64,000 bases of DNA from Saprospiraceae bacterium (GTDB lineage: Bacteria > Bacteroidota > Bacteroidia > Chitinophagales > Saprospiraceae). Position numbers and translations under genes: made by a program. Numbering within the stretch: position 1 is the first letter of the stretch; each line of letters opens with the position of its first letter. This document shows, in pieces, positions 53,158 through 61,058 of this stretch. The stretch lies in NCBI GenBank assembly GCA_016715985.1, contig JADJXD010000001.1, positions 1,674,001-1,738,000 on the forward strand, written 5' to 3'. The notes beneath the pieces are model-generated. The model made no database searches. It was not told the origin of the DNA and worked only from the letters and a program-made list of their open reading frames with translations.

Positions 53158-55506
53158 ATGAATCGTATTAAATTTTTATTTTTAATAGCCTATCTGATTT
53201 TAAGTCAGACCATATTTTCACAAGCAGATCAATGGTACAATATCCGTGGTACTGTAAAAGATGAAGTCACCCAACAAGCACTTATCGGTGCACTCGTTTA
53301 TGTTGTTAATTATGAAAGTCAATCTACCATCACAGACGAAAATGGCGACTTCCGCATCGAAGCGCTGCCTTTAGGTAGACATAGTTTGCAAGTGTCTTAT
53401 CTGGGATATGTAGCTTATGTGTCCAATATTGAGATCAAAAGCGGTAAAGAACTGGTGTTGAATATAGACATGAAAGAAGAGTCTAAGACACTCGATGAAG
53501 TGGTGATTACAGCCCGGGCAGAAAAATCCAAACCAGTCAATTCATTGGCTTATGCGAGTACGCGGACATTCTCGGTGGAAGAAAGCAGCAAGTTTGCTGG
53601 TGCAGTGGACGATCCTGCACGTATGGCGCAGTCATTTGCTGGCGTCGTACCTACCGATGATGGTAGCAATTATGTGTCCATCCGGGGAAATCATCCTTCC
53701 GGCCTACTCTACAGGATGGAAGGGATTGATATTCCTAACCCTAATCATTTCGGAGATGTGGCTTCATCGGGTGGTGGCGTGTCTGTCTTATCTTCACAAA
53801 TGATGGCCAATTCTGATTTTTCTACGGGTGCTTTTTCTGCGGAATATGGCAATGCCTTAGGTGGTATTTTTGACCTTAAATTGCGAAAAGGAAACAATAA
53901 CAAAACGGAATATACTTTCAAAGCTGGATTCTTGGGTATGGAAGCGGCAATAGAAGGTCCATTCAGCAAAAAATATAAAGGTTCGTATCTCATAAATTAT
54001 AGATATTCTACTTTGTCACTTATTGATAAATTGGGTGTGAACCTGAGCGGCGTGATCAATTACAGTGATCTTTCTTATCACATCAATTTGCCACTAAACA
54101 AAGGTGGACATTTTTCACTCTTTGGGCTCAATGGGTGGAGTGATCAAGGCATCGATGAGACGCTAGAAGATATTGATGAAGAGAAGGGAGTACTTGACCA
54201 TAGATTTGATGGAAAATTTTTGAGCAATATGTCAGTAAATGGTGCAAAATATACCGTTTCGACCAATAAAAATGGATTTCTGAGTGCGATATTGGCTTAT
54301 TCCACGACTAAAAATGCTTATCAGGAAGATGTCAATACGGTGTTCAGAGATTATACCTTTTTCAGCAAATTTAATCTTGACAATAAAGTCAATAAACTTT
54401 CAGGAGCAATTAATTATACTCAAAAGATCAACCCGAATCTTGTTTTGAAAAGTGGTTTTTATTATGACAATATGGGTTATCAAACCACATATAATGAATA
54501 TGCGAATGCCGATGAATTTACCAACTTAATCAATAATGCGGACAATACCTCTTTGGTTCGTGCTTACTCGCAAATGCAATATCGCATCAATGATAAATGG
54601 TCGTCCAATTTCGGGATACATTATGCCCATTTTCTACTCAACAACAAACAAGTCGTCGAACCAAGAGGTAATATACAATATACGATCAATCAAAGGTCAA
54701 ACATCGCTTTGGCTTATGGCAGACATAGTCAGGTTCAACCTTTAATCGTTTATTTCCTGAAAGGTGAAGATGGTAGTTTAGTCAATAAAGATTTGGACTT
54801 TACGAAGGCGCACCATCTGGTTTTGACTTACAATTTTGATATTAATACACATACACGTATTAAGTCGGAGTTGTATTATCAGCATCTAACAGACGTAGCT
54901 GTTGGACTGGGAGAAAACAGCAATTTTGCCATGGTAAACCAACAATATTTTATACCTGATTTTGCATTGGTTAATGAAGGAAAAGGAAAAAACATGGGTG
55001 TAGAACTCACCTTGGAGCGTTTTTTACACAATAATTGGTACTACATCGTGACGGCTTCTGTCTTTGATGCTAATTACAAAACACCTACTACAGATTGGCT
55101 CAATACTCGGTATAATGCACAATATTCTTCTGTCATCACCATAGGGAAGGAATGGGTTGTAGGTAAAAGCAAAAGAAATACCTTAGGTTTTAATATTAAA
55201 AATGCCATCGTTGGAGGACAGTGGGATACACCAATTGATAGAGCAGCATCGCAGCTTGCCAAAGAAGAAATTCGCGACGAAAGCAAACCTTTTTCAGTCC
55301 AACTAAGAGATTATTACAAACTAGATGTAGGTGTAAAATACAAAAGAAATAAAAAGAAATTTACATCCACACTTTCTCTTGATCTCATGAATGCAACCAA
55401 TAGTCGAAATGTAGGCGGCATCACTTATGATATCCAAAACGACAAAATGAATGAGTGGACCATGATGCCTTTTGTACCTGTGTTAGCTTACAAAGTGGAG
55501 TTTTGA
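53158..55506 (+). CDS. TonB-dependent receptor with carboxypeptidase-regulatory-like domain, no STN domain
   Basis: A 782-residue outer-membrane receptor. Signal peptide 1-22; carboxypeptidase-regulatory-like domain about 28-105 (IRGTVKDEVTQQALIGALVY, YLGYVAYVS); TonB-box-type region KTLDEVVITA; plug domain about 135-240 (NYVSIRGNHPSGLLYRMEGI, AFSAEYGNALGGIFDLKLRK); barrel to the C-terminus, ending in Phe (LAYKVEF). It is upstream of a sigma factor, FecR and an STN protein, so it should bring in a substrate and signal its presence. The substrate is unknown. The receptor itself lacks the STN domain that Fec-type transducers carry at their N-terminus. Confidence 0.92.
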   Translation: MNRIKFLFLIAYLILSQTIFSQADQWYNIRGTVKDEVTQQALIGALVYVVNYESQSTITDENGDFRIEALPLGRHSLQVSYLGYVAYVSNIEIKSGKELVLNIDMKEESKTLDEVVITARAEKSKPVNSLAYASTRTFSVEESSKFAGAVDDPARMAQSFAGVVPTDDGSNYVSIRGNHPSGLLYRMEGIDIPNPNHFGDVASSGGGVSVLSSQMMANSDFSTGAFSAEYGNALGGIFDLKLRKGNNNKTEYTFKAGFLGMEAAIEGPFSKKYKGSYLINYRYSTLSLIDKLGVNLSGVINYSDLSYHINLPLNKGGHFSLFGLNGWSDQGIDETLEDIDEEKGVLDHRFDGKFLSNMSVNGAKYTVSTNKNGFLSAILAYSTTKNAYQEDVNTVFRDYTFFSKFNLDNKVNKLSGAINYTQKINPNLVLKSGFYYDNMGYQTTYNEYANADEFTNLINNADNTSLVRAYSQMQYRINDKWSSNFGIHYAHFLLNNKQVVEPRGNIQYTINQRSNIALAYGRHSQVQPLIVYFLKGEDGSLVNKDLDFTKAHHLVLTYNFDINTHTRIKSELYYQHLTDVAVGLGENSNFAMVNQQYFIPDFALVNEGKGKNMGVELTLERFLHNNWYYIVTASVFDANYKTPTTDWLNTRYNAQYSSVITIGKEWVVGKSKRNTLGFNIKNAIVGGQWDTPIDRAASQLAKEEIRDESKPFSVQLRDYYKLDVGVKYKRNKKKFTSTLSLDLMNATNSRNVGGITYDIQNDKMNEWTMMPFVPVLAYKVEF

Positions 55507-55557
55507 GAGAGCAAAAATATAAGAGTTGAGATATATCATTAATAATATAATTTTCGA

Positions 55558-56199
55558 ATGAATCAATCAGTAGAAATCACGTACATTCAACATCATAAAA
55601 ACATACAGAATAAGATGTACGTTAAGCATAAGGATATGAACGATAAGATCAAACAAATACAAGAAGTAAAATCTGTAGACAATTCCACTTTTGAGCAGTT
55701 GTTTACGGATCATTACGATGCTTTGTACCGATATTGTCAGACAATGGTCAAAGATCAAAATGATACTGAAGATATTATACAATCTGTTTTTATGGACTTG
55801 TGGAATGATAGACAAAAATTAGTCATACACACATCAATAAAGGCCTATCTCTTTAAAGCTATTTACTTCAAGTGTATGAATAAAATCAAACACGATAAAG
55901 TGGCTTTCAAATATTCAAATACAGTTTTAAATGCTGAAAATACAACAGCAACAGACACACTAATCATTCAGGAAATCGCTGCCAAAATAACGGAAACCAT
56001 CGAAAGTCTCCCTGAACAGTGTCGCAAAATATTCTCCATGAGTAGAATGGACGGACTTAGGTATAATGAGATAGCAGAAAAACTAAATCTATCACCCAAA
56101 ACTATTGAAAACCAAATAGGTAAAGCACTTAAGACAATGAGAGTCGCTTTGTCAGAATATATCCAAATCATTGTCTTCACGATATTAACATACTTATAA
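55558..56199 (+). CDS. ECF-type RNA polymerase sigma factor
   Basis: The 213-residue protein has a sigma-2 region (FEQLFTDHYDALYRYCQTMV, DTEDIIQSVFMDLW) at about 43-85 and a sigma-4 helix-turn-helix (LPEQCRKIFSMSRMDGLRYN, EIAEKLNLSPKTIENQIGKA) at about 150-195. It is typical of Bacteroidota FecI-like factors paired with FecR. The start is ambiguous: ATG 55558 adds about 30 residues, whereas ATG 55636 (MNDKIKQIQEV) would give the more usual length. Its stop overlaps the FecR start by one base. Confidence 0.92.
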   Translation: MNQSVEITYIQHHKNIQNKMYVKHKDMNDKIKQIQEVKSVDNSTFEQLFTDHYDALYRYCQTMVKDQNDTEDIIQSVFMDLWNDRQKLVIHTSIKAYLFKAIYFKCMNKIKHDKVAFKYSNTVLNAENTTATDTLIIQEIAAKITETIESLPEQCRKIFSMSRMDGLRYNEIAEKLNLSPKTIENQIGKALKTMRVALSEYIQIIVFTILTYL

Positions 56200-57137
56200 T
56201 GGACCAATATAATTATAGCATGGATGATCTCATCAGCAAATATCTTTGTGGTGAAGCAACGCCTGATGAAGCGATAAAACTGGAAGAGTGGAAACAAATC
56301 TCCAAGGAAAATCAATTGTATTTTGACAATATGCAGCAGGCATTTTTGATGGTTTCTAATGTAGAATGGTCTGCACCTGATAAAAAAGCTGCTTGGCAAA
56401 AGTTCAATGCTAAACCAAAACCAAGCACTAAAATTGGATGGATGTATGGATTAGCAGCTGCATTAGTTGTTGGGCTTTTGTCAGTATTTTTCCTAATGAA
56501 GAATGATAAAAGGCCTTTGGAATTGATAGCCAATGCAACTGCTGTCACCCAATCGCTTTCTGACCAAAGTGAAGTGACCTTGCAAGCAAATAGCAAAATC
56601 AGTTATGAAGATGGTTTTGGTACCGAGCATCGAAAGCTAAAATTGAGTGGTAAAGGCAAATTTACAGTGACGCACAATGACAATTTGCCATTCATCATCG
56701 AGTCTAATGGCGTTTTTATTGAAGATCTAGGTACCGTGTTTAGTGTAGAAAGTGTGCCTGATTCCGATACCGTTTACGTAGTAGTTAATGAAGGAATAGT
56801 CCGTCTGTATGACGAATATGGCAGCGAGATCATTATCAAAGCCGGAGAAAAAGCGTGGTACATTCGCTCACAAAAGAACATCATTACAGATTTGGAGACC
56901 AAAGTATTAAAGTTTGACTTTAAGAATACACGCTTGGCGGAAGTAATTGCTTTGATCGAGGAAACATATCTGGTAAATATAAAATTAGATCCTGCGGCAA
57001 TAGGCGAATGTAAAATCACCACACAGTTTTTTGACGAAGAAGTAGCTACTATCATCACCGTCATAGCCGAAACATTAGGTTTTAAGTATGAATACCAGGA
57101 CCATCACTATAAAATAACAGGAAAGCCATGTCAATAA
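56199..57137 (+). CDS. FecR-type anti-sigma factor
   Basis: A 312-residue membrane anti-sigma factor. The cytoplasmic N-terminus (about 1-80; DLISKYLCGEATPDEAIKLE) should bind the sigma factor; one membrane helix lies at about 85-105 (GLAAALVVGLLSVFFLM). The periplasmic FecR domain is at about 115-210 (LPFIIESNGVFIEDLGTVFS) and a DUF4974-like C-terminal domain at about 245-308 (FDFKNTRLAEVIALIEETYL). The latter would receive a signal from an STN domain. Its end overlaps the next gene by 10 bases. Confidence 0.93.
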   Translation: MDQYNYSMDDLISKYLCGEATPDEAIKLEEWKQISKENQLYFDNMQQAFLMVSNVEWSAPDKKAAWQKFNAKPKPSTKIGWMYGLAAALVVGLLSVFFLMKNDKRPLELIANATAVTQSLSDQSEVTLQANSKISYEDGFGTEHRKLKLSGKGKFTVTHNDNLPFIIESNGVFIEDLGTVFSVESVPDSDTVYVVVNEGIVRLYDEYGSEIIIKAGEKAWYIRSQKNIITDLETKVLKFDFKNTRLAEVIALIEETYLVNIKLDPAAIGECKITTQFFDEEVATIITVIAETLGFKYEYQDHHYKITGKPCQ

Positions 57138-58945
57138 GAATCTTCATCAGTATGCTGACTTTATTGGTATGGAATGTCTCCCACAGTCAATCAGATATAA
57201 ACCAAGAAGTCACTCTCCAGTATAATAATACGCCTGCGAATGTTATCTTTCGAGATATTCAGAATCAAACAGGAATGGTCTTTTCTTACAGTGAATTTCA
57301 AGACCATCAGCAAATGTCTATTCAGGTTATTAAAAAACCTTTGAAAGATGTGTTGCCAATCTTGGAGTCAACATTAAATATCCATATCACGATCAAGGAT
57401 AAATATATCATCGTAAAACCTGGTAAAGATAGCTCAAACAAAGAAATGAGCATAAATGGAACCATCACTGATCCAAATTCAAACGAACCACTCAGTGACG
57501 CCAGTATTTATGTCAAAAAACATAAGATTTTGGTCAATTCTGATAAAAAAGGCAGATTTGCCTTTAATGTTCCATCCAGTGCCAAACATGTAAAAATCAA
57601 TATTGCAAAAGAGAATTACCTGGACACTTCTGTGGTCATTATAGCTTCTCGAAGTCAAACGTTACATATCAAAATGCGTTCGTTTCCAAGGCAAAGAATC
57701 TCTGAATTTGACTCATTGACAAAAAGAGAAATACAACTTGGATCAATATCGGACAATAAAATTCCCACTGCACCAGCAATTTCTCAACCTACTTTTAATC
57801 AAAATTTCTGGAATAAACAAAAAGCTAAAAATGTCAACTTGATTAATATCAACGATACTATTTTTAATAGCTTCTCAGTCTCTTTGCTGCCACCAATCAG
57901 TACCAATAAATTGCTTTCTTTCCACACAAGAAATACCATTTCCCTTAATATTATCGGTGGGCATTCAAAAGGCTTAAACGGTGTGGAATTGGGTGGCGTC
58001 TATAATTATGATGATGGCGATGTTTATGGTGTACAAGCAGCAGGAGTACTCAATATTGTGTCAGAAGATGTAGTAGGTACACAAATCAGTGGTGTCATGA
58101 ATGCCGTAAAAGGAAATGTCAAAGGTGTCCAAATAGCTGGAGTGATCAATAACAATGACAGTATCACGGATGGCATCCAAATCTCAGGTGTCTATCAGAA
58201 AACGCATACGCTTCGCGGACTTCAGATCGGTGGTTTGTACAATCGGGCAGTCAAAGCCACAGGTGGTCAGATCAGTGGTTTGCTCAATACGGTGGACAGC
58301 TCCACCACTTTCCTACAGATAGCAGGATTGTACAATCATGGTGCTAACATCCGAGGTGTGCAAATTTCAGGCTTGGTCAATACTTGCGACACGCTTGAAG
58401 GTCTTCAAATTGGTATTTTCAATCGGGCCAATCATGTCAAAAAAGGATTGTCTATCGGGTTGATCAATTATGTAAAAAATGGATACCACAAATTGGAGTT
58501 TTCGCACAATGATTTAGGCACAACATCTATAGGCTACCGTTCGGGTTGGGCGCCATTGCACATGCATTATTTTGGTGGTGTCAATTTGGTTAATAAAGAT
58601 CTGCGTTTTTTTCAGGCAGGTATGGGTATTGCTAGTTCCCTTCCATTAACCAAAACGATCCATTTTGAAGCGGATGCCAATATTCGCAACACACATGACT
58701 TTAATGATTTTTCGTCTTGGGATTTCAATATGCACAATCAGTTGATGTTAGGTCTTTCCTGGCAACCATTCAAAAAAATAGGTATCAGAACGGGCATCAC
58801 ACTCAATCACCTTTGGTACAATAACAATGTAGATGTTAATAATCACCTAGCTTCATTGATAGATAATGTTGTATATGAAAAAGATGGTCCAGAGCGCAAT
58901 CACAAGATGTGGATAGGATGGCATGTAGGTTTGTTGTTGTTCTGA
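57128..58945 (+). CDS. STN and carboxypeptidase-regulatory-like protein with GxQ-type surface repeats
   Basis: The 605-residue protein has a signal peptide (about 1-20), an STN (secretin/TonB short N-terminal) domain at about 24-97 (FRDIQNQTGMVFSYSEFQDH, DVLPILESTLNIHI), a carboxypeptidase-regulatory-like domain at about 108-178 (INGTITDPNSNEPLSDASIY), and from about 285 to 450 a run of about nine 17-22-residue repeats of the form GxQIxGxxN (GVQAAGVLNIV, GTQISGVMNAV, GLQIGGLYNRA), then a barrel-like end. It is probably an outer-membrane or surface protein and may supply the STN domain missing from the neighbouring TonB receptor. The repeats look like the LA_2272 surface-repeat type. Confidence 0.8.
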   Translation: MSIRIFISMLTLLVWNVSHSQSDINQEVTLQYNNTPANVIFRDIQNQTGMVFSYSEFQDHQQMSIQVIKKPLKDVLPILESTLNIHITIKDKYIIVKPGKDSSNKEMSINGTITDPNSNEPLSDASIYVKKHKILVNSDKKGRFAFNVPSSAKHVKINIAKENYLDTSVVIIASRSQTLHIKMRSFPRQRISEFDSLTKREIQLGSISDNKIPTAPAISQPTFNQNFWNKQKAKNVNLININDTIFNSFSVSLLPPISTNKLLSFHTRNTISLNIIGGHSKGLNGVELGGVYNYDDGDVYGVQAAGVLNIVSEDVVGTQISGVMNAVKGNVKGVQIAGVINNNDSITDGIQISGVYQKTHTLRGLQIGGLYNRAVKATGGQISGLLNTVDSSTTFLQIAGLYNHGANIRGVQISGLVNTCDTLEGLQIGIFNRANHVKKGLSIGLINYVKNGYHKLEFSHNDLGTTSIGYRSGWAPLHMHYFGGVNLVNKDLRFFQAGMGIASSLPLTKTIHFEADANIRNTHDFNDFSSWDFNMHNQLMLGLSWQPFKKIGIRTGITLNHLWYNNNVDVNNHLASLIDNVVYEKDGPERNHKMWIGWHVGLLLF

Positions 58946-58972
58946 TAATTGTACTAATCATCATTTTACCAG

Positions 58973-59006
58973 AAGGAAGATGCAAATCAATAGCATCTTC
59001 CTTTTT
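58973..59006 (+). terminator. Intrinsic terminator of the TonB-sigma-FecR-STN unit
   Basis: AAGGAAGATGC and GCATCTTCCTT form a perfect 11-bp stem with a 9-base loop, followed by TTTTT. It starts 28 bases after the last stop codon of the unit. Confidence 0.92.
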
Positions 59007-59021
59007 AAAGAGCACTACTTT

Positions 59022-59461
59022 TTATTTGCAACCTTCCATTCCAATATCGCCAAAGGAATGACAATAAATTTTTCGAGCAATAAAAAAAAGAATTCCAAAC
59101 ATAGAAGGTTGTTGAAAGAAATAAAATATCAATGTGATAGTTAAGCCGGGATCCAATAAATTTTCAATGGCTATACCTTTTGCCAATATCAGACTATTTA
59201 TTGGGTTGCGTAAAATGACCATGTCAAGGAATACAAACAAAACTTACTTTGTAAAATAGGAGGATTAATTGCAGCGTCAGATGGAAAACCAAATATCGAT
59301 TCAAAAAACACTATGATCAATACTAAAATAAGAGCTGAAGCAGGTGCCCTAATAACAACTTTCAGGAAGGCTTCTTCAGGTTGGAATGTTATTGTAATTA
59401 AGTGGCAAAAAATCTGAGATATTTGATTAAAAATCCAACAATTTAGACAATAGACAATCAT
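59022..59461 (-). pseudogene. Small membrane protein, apparently frameshifted
   Basis: Two overlapping minus-strand frames read as one membrane protein if a T is added to the T run near 59240. Before the shift comes MIVYCLNCWIFNQISQIF with VVIRAPASALILVLIIVFFE and GFPSDAAINPP; after it come LDMVILRNPINSLILAKGIA and ITLIFYFFQQPSMFGILFF. About 145 residues in total. I do not know the family. The shift is again at a homopolymer and may be decay or a base-calling problem. Confidence 0.45.
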
Positions 59462-59592
59462 TACATATTAAATTCACAAATTTCATTTTCTTAGTTTGCA
59501 ATACCAATATAATTGCCTACCCTTTTGAATTGTGCCGGTAGAAAGGAATAATGGATAACTCATAGAGAAGCGGGTTGGATTTTACTTTAAAA

Positions 59593-60732
59593 TTAAATTT
59601 TCAATAAGGCTTTGCCCAATTTATCCAATTGACGTCCTGCATCATCATGGTGAATAGATGACAAAATAATCACTGCCTTCTTTGCTTTCTTATTAATTAT
59701 GATTGAAGAAGTGTATCCTCCGTTTGTTCCTACAGCTCCATTATGCCAAAGTAACTCATTGTTGTCATCATCTTTTATTATCATCCATGCGAGACCACAT
59801 GACATTGTATCACTAAGTTTTACTGTCGGACTATGAGCAAGGGTGTATGGATTATCTTTGATCTCCATTTGGGCTTTGGCAAAGTTAATCATGTCCTTCA
59901 TATTTGATGCGATTCCGCCTGCCGGGGACATAGATTGTAAAGACCATTTAGGTGCGATCTCATTTTTATTATCATAAGCATTGATTATTTTTGTATCATT
60001 ATTTAACTGAGTAATGAATGAGTTTTTCATATCGTGAGCTGAAAAAATATATTTTTCATAAAGAGTGGTGTAGGATGATCCATTTATTTTAGCCAATGTA
60101 TAACCCAAAATACTGACGCCAAGATTTGAATACTCTGAAGAACCTATTTTTTTTTCATCAACCTTTAATTTTGATTTCAAATAATTTTCCATCCACTCAT
60201 TAGTCAAAGATTTATAAGGATTCTCTGGATTTAAAATTATATTTTTTAAGCTGCCTTCTGGCATTCGATCCATTCCGGAAGTATGATTAGCTAAACTCTT
60301 AAAAGTGATTTTGAGATCATTGTGCAATGGAAAACCCAAGTATTTATCTATACTTTCATCTAATTTTAAATCACCATCTGTGACCATTTTGGCTAATATC
60401 GATGTTGTAAAAACCTTCGAAATGGATCCAATCTGAAATATAGAATCTGCAAGATCTACATTTTTCAATTCATCATTTTCTCTGGTTACCCCAATAAATT
60501 TTACAGAATCTTCATTGATGATGCCAATTGAAACATTGGCTTTATTACGCATATTTTTTGACAGATAGCCAAAAACAGTATCATTTAAAGCAGGGTCAAC
60601 AATTGTTAATCCATTTTTTGCAGGAAATATTTTGACATTTTTTGTTCTGAAAGCAAAAAACAAGATTAATGATAATATTAAAGCTGCACCTATTCCAAGT
60701 ATCCAAAAAAATATTTTGAGATAGATATTCAT
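59593..60732 (-). CDS. Serine hydrolase of the beta-lactamase/class C (PF00144) family
   Basis: The 379-residue protein begins with a membrane anchor or uncleaved signal (about residues 8-28). The catalytic motifs are all present: SISK (SxxK) in FQIGSISKVFTTSILA, the YSN motif in SSEYSNLGVSILGY, and the HNG motif in LLWHNGAVGTNGGYTS. These enzymes include esterases, D-aminopeptidases and penicillin-binding proteins; resistance activity cannot be predicted. It stands alone on its strand, upstream of an AT-rich spacer. Confidence 0.88.
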   Translation of the reverse strand: MNIYLKIFFWILGIGAALILSLILFFAFRTKNVKIFPAKNGLTIVDPALNDTVFGYLSKNMRNKANVSIGIINEDSVKFIGVTRENDELKNVDLADSIFQIGSISKVFTTSILAKMVTDGDLKLDESIDKYLGFPLHNDLKITFKSLANHTSGMDRMPEGSLKNIILNPENPYKSLTNEWMENYLKSKLKVDEKKIGSSEYSNLGVSILGYTLAKINGSSYTTLYEKYIFSAHDMKNSFITQLNNDTKIINAYDNKNEIAPKWSLQSMSPAGGIASNMKDMINFAKAQMEIKDNPYTLAHSPTVKLSDTMSCGLAWMIIKDDDNNELLWHNGAVGTNGGYTSSIIINKKAKKAVIILSSIHHDDAGRQLDKLGKALLKI

Positions 60733-61058
60733 AATTTAAAACTTTGATGATATTATAATGTAAAACTACAAGGTTATGCAGAATTTGAATCTGATATTGA
60801 TATCAAATATCCTAAAAATTCGACTATCGATTCAAATTTAATTATGAAATAAGAAGAAAATAATAAAATTTTTAGCAATTTGTATAAATTTTAATCTCAA
60901 CAGTCTTACTTCAATGAATCACAAAAATTGCACAATAAAATTTCATTATTATTGGTAATCTGATTAATAGTCTAAATTTTATAGTACATTTCAAATAATT
61001 TGATTCTTTTAAGAGTGATTTTTTTAATTTATAAACAAACTAAAAAAATACCAAAATT
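60733..61058. other. AT-rich spacer without a recognised gene
   Basis: About 325 bases between the serine hydrolase and the PBP1A gene are strongly AT-rich. I see no credible reading frame, hairpin or promoter. Confidence 0.5.
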
